Source: Neckera pumila (taxonomy: Eukaryota; Streptophyta; Bryopsida; Hypnales; Neckeraceae). Taken from it: a stretch of 64,000 nt of DNA. The DNA lies in NCBI GenBank assembly GCA_963969595.1, contig OZ018413.1:5360711-5424710 (forward strand). The letters are read 5' to 3'. The notes under the pieces were generated by a model, which did not search any database, had not been told where the DNA came from, and saw nothing but the letters and a program-made list of their open reading frames with translations. Positions 35,801 to 48,907 of the stretch are shown here, piece after piece (position 1 is the first letter of the stretch; the number at the start of each line of letters is the position of its first letter). The position numbers and the translations under genes are program-made.

Positions 35801-38800
35801 CCAACACGAAAGTGGCTGCTTTGGGCCACTTGGGCACTTAGAGTTAAATCTCAGAACGTCACTAGCAGGATAATAATCTTAGGCCCGTACAAATATTGAG
35901 CTATTTACCCAAAACTGTTCGCAATTGAAAAGTAGCAAAATTAACTCATTCACTACCGTAGCCCAAAGACTAAGTGACATACTTTGCAATAAAAAACGAG
36001 ATAGGTGAAGCCTGAACCCACCGTCAAAGCCTGAGTCGCATTCAGATCAGAACCCCCATACACGAAGAGCTGGCCACTGGCGGCCTTGGCGTCCTTACCG
36101 CCTTTGCCGCTTGCACACCACTTCAATAAGATCACTGGCATTTTCATAAACTTGCCTGGTGCCAAGTCTATTTTACGCAAAGGTGCCCCCGAAATGAACG
36201 GCAAATCAGCATCCGACTGATCCCCTGAGCCTCCCTCTTTAGCTGGCGAAGGAACATTCCACAACCAAATATCCCCGTCCACATACCCAGCGGCTACAAT
36301 ACTGCCATCCTGACATGCCCAGCACACGGTGCAAATTTCTTTCTCCTCTTCCTCTTCATCCTCAACGTCAGCTTTTGGGGAGGATTTCGATCCAAACTGC
36401 TCTCCTATGCTGGCTGCACGATCGGCCACTTTCTCTGTGAAAGTGCGTGAGTTTTGCGCATGCTCTGTCAGCCGCTTGCGTTGTGATTCTGTGCCACCCC
36501 GAATGGCAAGAACCTTGGTCTCATGAAGACCCCATGACACCAACACGCCATTCCCGTAAGCAATGACCAGCCTGTGCAAGACATGCAAGCGCACGCATTG
36601 AGTGCGGATTATAAACGTTTACTACCAAATCTGACACCCTATATCTGCAGAACTTACAACAATGTTTCACCCGAATTAATACGGCTGCAAGAACTTTTAG
36701 ACAACATCATTAAGAGACTATTCTTCATGATTCTGAGGGTCTCCATATGGTTAAAGTTGATCAACCATGACAGTCATACCTGCCGAAGTCAGCGTTCACT
36801 TGCGGAAGAATACCAACGACTGACGGTGCAGTGCTACTTCCAGGTCTTACTATCCCACCTGAAAATGCAAAGAAAGCACAATTTGTTATAGACCACGGTT
36901 CCAGTACATCGTCATGGTCATAGTTTACATGTACGTTACAACGGAACGACCACAACAATTAACAGAACCAGAAGTGAATCGAAAATGCACCTAGAGTAAT
37001 ATGTGCAGGGATGCAGTAAGGCAACTTCGTTAATTCATTCGAACTTTCCACATATTGTAGGACAGAAACTGTTCCAGCTTCATCTCCAAGATACCTGCAC
37101 ATGTTCCAGACCTCATATTACGAACCACTGAAGATATAAAAAGACGTAACTAACACTACCCTGGTAACAACAAAGTGCAACTTATAGGAAAAGAATGAAA
37201 CAAGCATGCAAATTTGGCTCCGTTACTATACTTGGCTCCGTTGGTAAAGTACATCACTCATCTTAACATCAATCCCCCAAGCTCCCAAACTAAAAATACC
37301 AAGTTCACTTCGGAAACTAACAGGCAATTATAGCAACTTTGGAAATACATTTCTATCGTTGTCAAACGTAGAACATGGTCTCTCCTTTCTATGGAACATT
37401 TCATTGCTTTCCTTGAGGATACCTGTATGATATGGACTATACATATGGATGGAGACACTTTTGATCATTTGGTCACCTACGGGTTAACAATTGAAAGCCA
37501 CATAATTGGCCAACTCTAAACCAACAATTCAAATTTGATGAATCTTTAAATATCGAGAGACCGCCAGGAATAAAAAGAGAAGCTTACATGTAAGTTGTTC
37601 CTTGCAAGACAGCAATGGCAGTAATATCATGTTCCCACTTTATTGAACACGCCAGCTCTAGCTTTCCCAGATTCCATACCTAGAAAAAATTGCGGTATTA
37701 GGTCTAATAACATCTGAAATCTATTCCAACATCTATGCCATGGGTAGAATCAGATGAGGTTTCTCAAGAGTTTTCTTAAACAAGGAAAAGATTGTCACAA
37801 TAATATCTGACTTGGTTCCAAAAAACAACCGAATCAATAGACCAAACAGTTCTTACCTCAATATCATTTTGCGTGGTGACATTTACTAATTGTCCTCCAT
37901 GATTCAAAAACTGCAGCAACAGCAAAATCAGAGATTCGATCAGACCTTGATGAGTTTGTTCATAAGGAATATGCAGGATGTTCATGTTCAATACGCCTTC
38001 GCACCTCAAGATACTTGCAGGGTGCTCGAAGTGGAGACTGTAGTAGCGCTTCAATGCCAGGTGCACCAAAGAGCTTAATCCGTCCATCCCTATTTTCCAA
38101 CATCCACACAAAAAAGACAACATCAGCAACCTTAAACCTCGCAATGCTGAACGCGATACAACACACATGAACAACCAATTGAACTCTTCGCCAAGGTCGT
38201 CAGGAAATTATGCACATTGTGAACTTGAATGGACCGCAATGCCCGCCGTCAACGCAAAATTTCCACGGAGTAATTATTTGCACAGAACAGTAATCACGAA
38301 CATTTTTCTTACCTCGCCACCAAACATAAGAAAGTCAGGCTTCATCTCAAGAAAAATCCGACCTGATAAAGAGGAATTTGTCAAAAGTCCAGAACTTTCA
38401 GACATGATAGAGAAGATTGACGTACAAGGAAGCCACCGCGAGCACACGTTGCGTAGCTTCAAAAGCAAGAATTGAGGCAGATGCCGGAACCCCTTGATGT
38501 CCCACGACCCGCGGGTGTAGCTTCTCGGATGTTAACCCTCCCGCTACAATTGGAACCTGGTTACTCTGTTCCGAGAACCAAAAAAAACGCCCTGAGAAAA
38601 CCTCAAAAACCCTAATCCATGAATCGACTGAAAATGACCAATCACACTCAACAACCAGACGCATTCTCTCATTCTCCACTCCTCAAAACCCTAAACCATG
38701 AATCGACTTCAAAATTACCAATAATACTCCCAATCAGGTCGAATTTCATCATCCTCACACGCAAATTCGAAAATCCGGCACAATGATCACAAACCTTCCA

Positions 38801-39148
38801 ACAAAAATTCACAACAACTTCCCATCGACAAGAGAGCTCCAAAACTACCAGAAGTTTGAACCCGCGACAGCCGCATTTTCTACCATTCCAAACATCGGAA
38901 GCTCAAACACGCAACAAAGCTTCAAATCGCACATCCAAGCCTCCAGAAATTCAACAACCTACCTCCCGATCGTTGACATTGGCCGCAGCTCCTTCTTCCT
39001 GAGCTCCCGCCGGCACCAAATCGGCGCCCAGGCCCGGATCGTCTGGGATTGTCCGGGGACTGGGCTCGGGTGTTGTAGATGCATTGCGGTGGCCTTTGCC
39101 CTTGTGGCCCTCGGATGTGGACCCCCTGGAGAAGATCCTGTTGAACAT
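29833..39148 (-). CDS. Plant tomosyn, WD40 protein with C-terminal R-SNARE
   Basis: Homologue of tomosyn/Lgl (Arabidopsis TYN1 and TYN2), which regulates SNARE assembly in secretion. 24 exons (minus): 39148-38963, 38556-38426, 38089-38005, 37910-37857, 37679-37588, 37094-36991, 36858-36780, 36571-36022, 35574-35245, 34993-34784, 34634-34551, 34443-34368, 34216-34089, 33630-33321, 33026-32890, 32702-32575, 32388-32265, 32129-32071, 31835-31742, 31519-31339, 31167-31057, 30735-30617, 30338-30276, 29940-29833. All join in phase to 1180 aa. WD repeats run from about residue 60 ([20 protein letters not shown]) to about 900, with an acidic loop (EDEEEEEKE) in exon 8. The last about 50 residues form an R-SNARE ([20 protein letters not shown]) with zero-layer Arg1140. 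There is no transmembrane anchor, so the protein should be cytosolic or peripheral. Intron 15 appears to use a GC donor. Confidence 0.93.
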
Positions 39149-39294
39149 GGCGAGGCTCGATCGGCCAGCGCTTTTGACGAATCGAAGGTGAAATTCTACA
39201 CGGGATAAGAGAGCGAGAACTTGGAGAAGAAGAAGTCGGTGAACATCGTCCTGGAGGTCGAGGAAACAAAGGACTACTGTTGTGATATTGCAAT

Positions 39295-39327
39295 GCGGAT
39301 GGCGATGGCGATGGCGATGGCGATGGA
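39295..39327. repeat. GATGGC hexamer repeat upstream of tomosyn
   Basis: About five tandem GATGGC units lie 150 bases before the tomosyn start codon, probably in its 5' UTR, where they read GCCATC on the coding strand. Confidence 0.7.
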
Positions 39328-40446
39328 GGTTGTGGTTGATTTCTTCTTCCTCGTAGACTAACGTGACAGAGGAGCTGCTGCTGTCGGATTACGGTAAGAT
39401 TACGGTAAGTTAACCCCCTTTACGATGTTCGATAACAACTCAAAAGGCCTGGCTGTGTTTGGCTGCTCTTGCCGAAGTTTCCGCGTACACAGCATTGTTT
39501 GACTTCTTTCTTGAAGCTTTCTTGAGATGAGATTTTTTACTACAAAATATGCCAGCAATTGAGTGGCAAAAACAATTTTTTAATAACTATATTTTTGAGT
39601 GATTTCAAGTTTTTGGAATTTTTTTGATATATTGTGTACTTTGAGAAAGTGTTAGAATTTGGCCGTATTTCAACGTTCAGGAGGTCTTGCAAGTTGCATT
39701 TTTTAATTTTTTTTTCTTTCCCTACTGCCTCTGGAAGGGCTTAGCATAGTTGAATTTGACATGAGTTAATTCATGAAGTATAAGGCGCAATTCTTGAAGA
39801 CCAGTAATATGTGGTCCCCCTAAAAAAATACAATTTTGGAAAGAAATGTTGGCCGTACCAAATTGATATGGCAAACCTTGCTTACCATCCTAGAAAGTTT
39901 GAACTTCTTGATTAGAGTGTAGCCTTCCACCCAAACAACAAGTATAACTGACAAGACAATTACATTGTCTAACATTGTCTCAATTATTGGTTTGCCGAAA
40001 GAACCATGCATTGCTACACTGTAGAAACAAGAAACCCTATAGTATAGAAAGCTTTATTTGGTAACTAGGTTTTCCCATTGGAGCTCACTGACAGACTTAG
40101 CTTACAACAGAAAATAAAAAAGCAAGAATCTGTTTGTTACAAAAATAAGGAAAGAGTCTAGACCCAATATGTTACAAAAAAATGAAAGATTCCAAAACCT
40201 AGCTTATTATGAATAAAAAAATTCAAAACCTTGCTTGTCATGAAAATTCAAAATGAATCCAAAATACGGACTTGTACTGGAAAAAAAATTGGAGAACCTA
40301 AGTTGTACAAACTAATAAATATATCCTAACTCAAGGACCTTGCACTAGATAGGTATAAGAATGTGTAGAAGAAATCTCAGAAACTTTGACAATATGGATT
40401 GCAAGATATTTGTGTTTGAAGAAAACTAATTTCATGAGAAAAACTT
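39328..40446. other. Intergenic DNA upstream of tomosyn
   Basis: The tomosyn promoter should lie in the first few hundred bases. The rest is AT-rich with no supported feature. Confidence 0.4.
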
Positions 40447-40693
40447 TCAGCCCTTACAAGGGCTGCAAGTTTTGCACCCTTGTGGTGCAATTATGGAAAA
40501 AAAAACAAAAAAAAAACTATTCTTTATTTTTAAAATCTTGGGTGCTGATGTGGCACTACTAATGCCACATTTGCACCACGTCATATTTCTTGATTTTTTT
40601 TGTTTTTTTATTTTTTTAATAATTTTTTTATTTTTTCTCTAATTGCACCATAGGGTGCCGAAAATCAAAAACTTGCAACCCTTTGCAGGGTTC
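40447..40693. mobile_element. Foldback element with GGGNTGCAAGTTTT arms
   Basis: The left arm reads CAAGGGCTGCAAGTTTTGCA and CCCTTGTGGTGCAATTA. The right arm is its inverted form (TAATTGCACCATAGGG, then CTTGCAACCCTTTGCAGGG). Between them are A- and T-runs and TGCCACATTTGCACCACG. It is non-coding. Confidence 0.6.
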
Positions 40694-40758
40694 AAAATTC
40701 TTGTAATGTTTTGCATTTTGCCTACTTAGATTTTAAGTCTTTGAATCTTCTTAATTTA

Positions 40759-41685
40759 ACCCCTAAAGGTCCATTGTCCCTTTGGGGGACAAATGGAAAT
40801 CCTTGGGCAGGTACCTACAAGCTAAATTTATGTCCGGAGTTTTTGAAATTTTTTTTGAACACAAAAAAACTCATTAGCTTTGTAAGAATATATAATTTTT
40901 TTTCAATTGGTGCCCGAGATCAAAAGTTATGCCCCAAACAATTCAGAACTTGGGGGAGAGAGGGGGCAGCAAAAAAAAATTCTAAAATTTTGAATTTTTT
41001 AGAATTTAAAAAAAAATCATAGACTATATTTTTGTCTACTTAAAAATCTTTGATTCATTCCATTTGGATTTGTAATGAGAAAGTTATGGACAATCTTGCT
41101 TTTGGGGCAATTAGAGCATCTTCATCAAAAAAATAACTTGTAAGATTCATTTTTGAATGCAATTTTTATAATTTAGAAAAAATAAAAATTCCATAGGGTT
41201 GGTTGGTTTGATAGAACAATCTCACCATTGGGATTAGTGCATTTTTATTCTGTTTTAGAGGTATTAATAATTTAGATATTCCTTCTATCTTGTATCTGTT
41301 TCTACTTAGCAATTTTTTAAAGAATGAAAATTAAGTTTTCTTGAATTTTTTTTCCCCTGGACTCCCAACTTAATTCTCCAACATAAAGATTTAAAGCTCA
41401 AAACTTTGTAGTGCAAAAAATTACAATTAAAAAAGTTCAAAGTCAAATAAGCTGGTTCTACAATGTGCTGAAAAACTGTTTTTTTTCACTTTAAACGTAG
41501 ATATCTTGCAATTTGTGTGGTCAAAAATTCTGAAACTTTTTCCACACATTCTCATACTAATTAGGTGTAAGACCCTACGATTAAATGTATAAAGAAAATT
41601 ATTTTCAAATTTTCTTACTCTTTGCTATAGAAATGGCAATTTTGAGTGTTTTATAGCAAAAACAAGGGCTCTAGCCTTTAGAAGT
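40759..41685. mobile_element. Family A inverted-repeat element
   Basis: The left terminus ACCCCTAAAG is preceded by TA, and the right terminus has decayed to CTTTAGAAGT. At 927 bp with no insertion, it serves as an empty-site reference for the interrupted copy at 3.4 kb. No open frame of note is present. Confidence 0.7.
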
Positions 41686-42680
41686 CAAATTTTTTGTACT
41701 ATACATGTTGAATTTAAAAAACTCTTGAAGAATTGACTTGAAAGTCTAGGACAAAAATTTCAAAAAAAAATTCTTAATTTTCATTCTTTATAAAATTATT
41801 AGTAGAAATAGGTCCGAGATTGAACAAAAGACTAAATTGTTAACAGGTCTAAGATGGAATCGAAACACATTAATCCCAATGGTAATATTGTCCTAACAAA
41901 TGAATTTAACCTTGTCAAACTAATTTTTGTGAAAAATTGTGAATATTGCATTCAAAAATGAATCCTATAAGTCATTTTTTTTGGAAGATGCTTAGATTGT
42001 CAGAAAAACAAAATTGTCCATAAATTTCTCATCACTAGTCCAAATAGAATGAATCAAATCTTTACATATAGATAAGAGTATTTTCTATTAGAAACAAAAT
42101 TTTGAAAATTTTCTTTTTCTTTTTTTTCTTTTTTTGGTGATGCCTAATGAACTCAATTTTGGGCTTAGGGTGGCGAAGCTTTTGCTTTTGGTCACCAATT
42201 GAAATAAAAATTGTATTACCAAAAAGTTTATGTATTTTGCTATCTTCAAAGTTTTTTAATATATCATGATGAATAATGAGACCGTAAGAGCCTACCCAAA
42301 ATCCATTTTGCCCCGCGAGGAGACAATGGTACTTTAGGGGCTAAGCTTAGTCCATATTCAAGCGCTTGATTTGTCCAATTTCTAGCCAGATATAGGGTAT
42401 TGCAATGCCATCCATATTCCATGATCAAATTCCATTTGCTCTCCAATTGGTCTAACTTATCAGTTGAGACTTTTTGAAGGGACAAGTGACAATGAAAGTG
42501 TAGCAGACAAATGGACTTGTCATAGCAAAAGCATGGCTTCATAAATGATTATTCCTTACTAATAGAAGTTCAGAATGACAACTGGAATACTTTCAAATTC
42601 AACTGAATTGGACTAAATGGAAAGGCAAGGGCCACTTTACATTGCAGAAGCAAGCAGCAAGCTCAAAATTTGAACCAATA
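41686..42680. other. AT-rich intergenic DNA with a family A-like inverted segment
   Basis: Positions about 41740-42240 resemble the left part of family A read in reverse (for example CACTAGTCCAAATAGAATGA and AGTTTAACAAGGTT-type blocks), suggesting a further decayed copy in opposite orientation. No gene is seen. Confidence 0.4.
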
Positions 42681-42870
42681 AAGTAGAACCTCTCTAAGTT
42701 GATTGGTCCCAGACTGGTCTGACAGATTGATTTATAGAGGTTTATTGACTTTTGGAGGGTCTTTTTTAGTCACAGCCTTTGTTATGTGGTCCAGTCCGGG
42801 ACCGGTCTGACATGATTGGTTTATAGAGGTTTATCTACTTACAAAGGTTCAACTTAGAGAGGTTCTACTG
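42681..42870. mobile_element. Emigrant-like MITE (pogo/mariner type)
   Basis: The terminal inverted repeats are AGTAGAACCTCTCTAAGTTG at the left and CAACTTAGAGAGGTTCTACT at the right, flanked by TA at both ends. These strongly resemble the CAGTAAAACCTCTATAAATT termini of Emigrant/Lemi1 elements. The interior also repeats GATTGRTTTATAGAGGTTTA. At 190 bp it is non-autonomous. Confidence 0.8.
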
Positions 42871-43682
42871 TATTGATGTGTAACTAGGATAAGGTAACAA
42901 CTAAAAAAATTATTCATTACATTCATTTGATGATGTCTTGCAACGTATTTTGATGTAAGAAGTGTTCCAACATCTCTTCATAGTCATTCTTCTGGAACTA
43001 GTGAAAGGCCAACAGCATTGGACAAAACGAGGTAATAAAGAATGATCATTGCACAAATCAAGGTGTACAAATTCATATTATCTCAACCTCTAAAGTGGCC
43101 CTAAGACAGACAGAAACTAAAGTTCCATATTGGTATAAGAAATGATGTTAAGCAGAATGCTGGGTGGACTGTTGAGAAGAGAATCTGCTTCAAACACAAA
43201 TTAAAAAAAGGCAGTTTTGAAAGCCTTGGTAACACCGCTGAGTCCGAATGGACCTCCGGAGTCTCTGTCCAACAACCCGACTGTTACTCTTACCCATAAA
43301 GATTGAAACTCTTGCAATAATTGAGCTGACTGCATCCAGGTTCAGATTATTAAGTTGCGAGGCAACATAATTCAATGAGATTGAAAAACCAAGGTGGAGT
43401 TTCAAGGAAAATATTCTCTCAAATCATCTCTACTCGTTCCAGGTGAAGTTGTTAAAAAATTTTAAGCACTACTTTCACACGGTTAAGAGAACAAGAATAC
43501 TAGGCATCACTACCAGAAAAAGAGATAAAAGAAGGATCGAGGGAAAGTTAAGAAGCTCACAAATAATTACGATTTCTGAACTTTCCGTTGATCCTTGTTC
43601 CCTAGTCGCCTCTTTCAGGCCTAGGGACTGAGGTGAATAAGGTAAATCTATAACCAGAATCTGAATAAGAAATAAAAACTCA
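42871..43682. other. Intergenic DNA and 3' flank of the PAP2_C gene
   Basis: The 3' UTR of the minus-strand gene probably extends into this stretch. No other feature is supported. Confidence 0.4.
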
Positions 43683-46450
43683 CTAGCCATCCGCCGTCCA
43701 TGTGAACGCCAGCAGCCCAATTCCAAGTGTAATGAATAATATAAAGCATCCAGAAATCGTGTTCGACCAGGGCGAATCTTTTTGTTCTTTACCGGTTTTG
43801 TTGAATTTGCTCAACATCGACCTGATCTTCTCTAGATCCCCTTCTTTTGCAGCCTCTTGAATATCATCCTCCATTGCGGCTAAATGCTTTATTCTGAGCT
43901 CCTTGTGTCGATCCCGAGTGGACCAAATCCATCTTGTTGTGCGCCACACCAAAATGCCCACATATATTCCTGTGACCACGTCCACACTGTAATGATGTCG
44001 TTCACGGATCTCTCGTTGTCCAGTGTGAGCAACTAGGGCCCAAATAAAAATTGAAGTCCAGCCAGGATAGGCTTCCTGCACAACGGGCGAAAGGAGTCAC
44101 ATTCGTTTCACAAATTATTCACTAAGGTAGAGGTAGAGGACAGTGTTTGCGTCACTCAAAAGCATTCTAACCACTGTGTAGAGTGTGATTTCATTGGGAG
44201 ATCACTACAGAGCCGTGGAGAGATGAGTTTGGTTACAAGAGCCAAACTTCCTGGAGATCATTATTTTATAGCTATGTACAAATTTTTCATGCAATTTCAA
44301 AGTGGAAAATTAGAGACCACTATAAGTGACAATAGACAATCCTGTTTTCACACGAAGATCAGTGATCATAGACATTAGACAAGTCATGCATACACCACTT
44401 ACTAATTGAAGGCCACTCAAAGGTAAGAGTGCATAAGTTGCTGCGGGTAACAGAGATCGGTATAGAAGACGGGATCAAGTCCCTCCTGCAATTATAGTGT
44501 CCACTACCGTACAGGGACAACAGGGGTGAAAGATAAGGATGGAAAATCATACCTGCCAAGCCATAGCAGTCAAAACTGCTACGTAAATGTGACCACTGAA
44601 AACAAGGTCATTGCACCCACCGCCGGCACGTTTCAAGGTGTTGAACCAATTTTCTTGTCCTTGTCCAGTTTGAGCCGGGTCCATGGGTCTCAGTATGTTC
44701 ACCAAGAATTGCATCAAACCCCAGTTGGGTACATACTCGTCTGGATAGTTCCCAATTGGAGCTGCAATAGAAGATTCAAAAAGTTTTCGTTTAGAAAACA
44801 AGCGAAAACTTCAAAGAAATCAATATTGGGAAAGGCAAACAATGAAATGACAAAAGTCCCTCCTCACTAATTACCATTTTTTTCAATTGGTTGAAGGGTT
44901 AGTACTGAAATAGCATTGTTTTAGACTCATCGATATTTTTTAGAATCTTTTTAGGTCAAATTGATACTAAATTTCAATTGGTTGAAGGATTAATATTAAA
45001 ATCAGTGTGGAGAGACTTTTTGTGATGAGCGATAAATAAATCGTCTAACATCACACACAAGACACACAGAAAAGAGTTCGAAGGTACTTAGAACTAACCA
45101 AATGCCTCGTCCTGATCGATGACTTGTCTTACCATGTTAGGATCCCTGGCATACGGTATGTAATACTTTTGAGCCCATGGATGTGGATGATTAGCTGTCT
45201 TGAATCGTGCATGAGCGCACCAAGGTCTCGCTGAGGGTAAGATTGTGGCAGTGAACGTTAAAACTCGGATGAGTCTTCCAACACCCATCGTAAACATGTA
45301 CCGTGCGCCCAACCCCATACCTAGGCAATGATTTCTTTTTCATTTTTCCAACAAGATAGCAATCAGCATCAATCTTCAGTACAGTGATGAAACATGTAGA
45401 ATATGGAAGCAAGACTAATTATTCATCCAAAATTTTAATATGCTTATGAAAAAAAATTTAATATTTAACTCGGGCTAGATTCTTATTTTGCTTCTTTTCT
45501 AAATCCAAACTTTCCCATATTGCAAATCACACTCCGTCCCATGAAAAAAACAAAATTAATAGCATATACCTGGGGCTTTCACGCAACCATACAACACCGA
45601 AAAGGCCAAGAGAAGAAAGAGCATCAAGTAGTGATGAAGTCCAATTACAGGTGCTCGTAGGAATGCTACAATTGATTCTGGAAGCTTCTCGTTTGAAAAC
45701 AGAGCCAGCCATTGTCCCGAGTCCGGCAGTGGCGCAGTGCTCCTGATGACCCGAACAAGTCACTCTTATGAGATTGGCTTTCACATTCCTCAAAATTTGG
45801 CGAAAAAGATGACTCGTAAACTTTCTCGAAACCACCTCTACTTCTTGAAACCAAAGATTTTCATTGTTTTCAATGACTCCCAACATCGAAAGCTGTCACC
45901 AAACTGGGTAACGGTTTTAAACGTTTAATACTCATCTCCATGCTTTGTGGTTAAAGAAACATCTTTTTCTAAATAGAAAATAAAGAGAAGACGGGTCTCC
46001 ACTTTTGACCCCTCCCATTCCGACATTGGAATCACCAAAAGTTGAACATTATTTGCCTCCTCAAATGCTCTGCAATCCATTTATAGTCTTATGACTCTTC
46101 GCTAACCTTGCACTCTGGTAAGGATAGAAGCATTTAGAATTGAGAGCCAGGAGCACTTACCAGTGCCAATCAAGGCCCAACACTGTAGTGACATATTGTA
46201 CCGCCATAGCCTCAACGCAGAGACAAGCAAGCATAAACACCAGAGAGACCAAGAAGATCCGGATGGACCGCACTTCCTGAATCCAGTAATCATAGTGTGG
46301 GGAACGCACAGCAGCTGCTGCAGCAAAAAATCCCCACAACAAAGGCTGCAGAACCTTGTGAAGACCTGGGGCAAGTTCTCTCAAATAATCCACACCCACA
46401 TATGCCATTGCCGCCACACCCAATGCGTTGGGATAAAATGTCATCTTCAT
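43683..46450 (-). CDS. Sphingomyelin-synthase-like PAP2_C membrane protein
   Basis: Multi-pass membrane protein of the sphingomyelin synthetase family, resembling the Arabidopsis protein of that annotation (At1g43580). Relatives move a phospho-headgroup onto ceramide; the substrate here is unknown. Five exons (minus): 46450-46161, 45742-45570, 45320-45099, 44761-44553, 44075-43683, all GT-AG and in phase, giving 428 aa. Hydrophobic segments occur throughout, including a run near residue 70 (RIFLVSLVFMLACLCVEAM) and the extreme C-terminus (CFILFITLGIGLLAFTW). The catalytic motifs are kept: GGCNDLVFSGH with His286, and RHHYSVDV with His326 and Asp330. A charged cytosolic stretch (WSTRDRHKELRIKHLAAMED) follows. 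It is longer than inositol-phosphorylceramide synthases (about 300 aa) and separate from them in sequence. Confidence 0.88.
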
Positions 46451-47983
46451 GTCCTATCATCTCTCTCCCTCCAGCGACGGAAGCCCTGGCCACACAACAG
46501 TTCAAATTGGACTGGCAGCCCAGGTCCGGTGAAGTTGAGTAAATAGATATGAGTCGTTTTACTCAATTTAGGTCAAACCTCGAAATTCTCTCAGCGATTC
46601 TTCAAATTGACGGTCAATTTCATATTCTGGCAAGTTTAATTGAGTTCTACCAACGTCAGTGAAGCAATAGTTTCTAAGTGGAGAATTGAAGCAAAAACAA
46701 ACTAAGAACTTGCAAATAGCGTTGCTGTCTCCCCCGTCTACAAAATTACATGTTATCCCTTCATAACTGCTAAACCGAATCACTTGGTTGCGTGACACTG
46801 GCAGGAGGGAGGGAGAGACTTCCTTAGGAGCACAATTTTTCCCCAAGTTTAGGGTAATGCTTCCAGATCGCGCTATGACACAACCATGGATATGCATCCA
46901 CGGGTCCGAGATCCCAAATGCTTCGTCGCACAATTCTCCACCTGTTGATGCCCCTCGCATGAGAGACTCTTCAGAATCCAGTCATTTCACAGGGAAAACA
47001 GCTACAAGCCTGACGATAATTAATTCTATAAAATCACCGATACAAATAAACAATTATCACAGCAGCTTCACACAATCACACATGCTAAGGAAATGTCGTC
47101 TAGGAACCAGAAATACTAGAACATTTTTCCATATCATTATGCAAGAAATCATTAGTGAAATTGCAATGCTTAAAAAATCCCAGACGATAAGACCACTAAT
47201 CAATACAGATTGGACATAGTCAAGAGCAAAATGTGTCACTCTTCGACACAGATGTAGAATCCCCCTTCAGCATGTAGTTCCGTGCACAACATCGGGATAA
47301 AAAATCTTGCACGTCAATCCATCAAATTAACCAAGCTCCAACCCAAATGTTGAAAAAGCACTCCAACTCCAAATTGCAAAAAAATTCCAGTCAAACAAGA
47401 TTCTATTTCATGTATGTCAAATTCAAATGCGACGAAAACATCGAACAGAAAGCATTCAATTTAGTTCGCATACTCCTTCTCGGAGACGAAACAAAAATAC
47501 ACAAACCATAATTCCGAAGAATTCAAACAGTAATAAGTTGCAAAAGGCGTCAATGGACAGTACAGAGGTTCAAATTGCACATGAAAACAAACGATGGCGC
47601 GCCCGAAGTGCGGTGAATTGGGCGATCATGGCGCCCATAGAACTCAAATTGGATCGAAGGGGATCGAAGGAGAGGTGGCAGAAATTTCGAAATTGTGTGG
47701 CAGAGGCGAAACTGGCCGGTGTTTCTTCGGGTGGGCGTGGAGACTGGGAGACGCGAAGGTACTGCTGGATCACCCGGGGGAACGGCGGGTGGGTCGGGAC
47801 GTCACCCCGCGCGCGCGAGTTTGTCGTCGAGAAGGCAGTTCATGTAACAGAATGGATGAGTTTCATCCATACGAGTATCATCCATCCGTCCTTTCTCTAA
47901 TATCACATCCTTTGTCCTCCTACCGATATAGGGAATGGACTTATTGATGTATATGGTGCGAATAGCCCATTGTTGTCGCTTTA
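46451..47983 (-). promoter_or_regulatory. Upstream region of the PAP2_C gene
   Basis: A GC-rich patch at about 47590-47850 (GGCGCGCCC, CCCCGCGCGCG) stands out from AT-rich surroundings and could be the promoter and an untranslated first exon, with an intron before the coding start at 46450. Open frames within it have no known domain. The exact boundaries cannot be set. Confidence 0.35.
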
Positions 47984-48907
47984 ACCCCTAAAGTCTCGGT
48001 GTCCCCTCAGGGGACAAATTGGATTTTGGGCAGGTTCTTGTGACCTCGATTGTTTATAAAAAATTTTGAAATTTTCTTATAAGAGAGAAAAATTGATTAG
48101 CTATAAGCAAATATAACTTTCATTTCAATTGGTGATCGGGAGCAGAAGTTATATCACAAAAAACCTAGAATTGAACTCGGCGGGCAACACAAAAAAATTG
48201 CAAATGTCAAAATAAATTTTTAAATATTTTTTTCCTAAAATAATATGTTTTCATCTACATGTGCAGCTTTGATTCATTCTATTTGGACTAATAATGAAAA
48301 AATTATGGACAATCTTGTTTTTTGGGCAATTAGAGCATCTTCTTGAAAAAATAACTTATAGGATTCATTTCTGAATGCAGTTTTTACAATTTTTCAAAAA
48401 TAATTATTTGACAAGGTAAATTGTGTTTGTTTGTTAAAAGAATCTTACCAATGGGATTATTGTGTTTAAATCCCATCTTAGAGCTATTCATAATGTAGTT
48501 TCTTTTCAACCTTACACCTACTTCTACTTATCAAATTTTTAAAGAATGAAAATCAAGTGTGTCTTTTCTGAGTTTTTTTTCTAGACTTTCAACTCAATTC
48601 TTCAACATAAGAAATTTTTAATTCAAAGTCTTTAGTGCAAAAATTTTCCACAAATGGCGGTTAAAGTCATCTGAAATTGCTAGCTAGTGTTCAAAAAAAC
48701 GTTCTTTTGAACTCTGATTGTTAATATCTTCCAATTCATATAGTCAAACTTTATGAAATTTTTACCACATGATCTCAAACAAGTGAAGTACAAGATCCTA
48801 CGGTTAGATTCTAAGAAAATGTTTTTTTTTCTTGGATGAACTCTGCAAAAATGATAGTTTTGAGTGGTTTTTGACAAAAAAAAATGGCCTTGCGGGACTT
48901 TCGGGGT
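47984..48907. mobile_element. Family A inverted-repeat element
   Basis: The termini ACCCCTAAAG and CTTTCGGGGT differ by one base in inverted comparison and are flanked by TA. At 924 bp it aligns with the copies at 21.9 and 40.8 kb. It is non-coding. Confidence 0.75.

Noticed and set aside
47427..47947. Long overlapping open frames in the GC-rich patch upstream of the PAP2_C gene
   Set aside because: There is no homology on either strand, and GC-rich DNA raises chance open frames. It is better read as promoter or untranslated exon.
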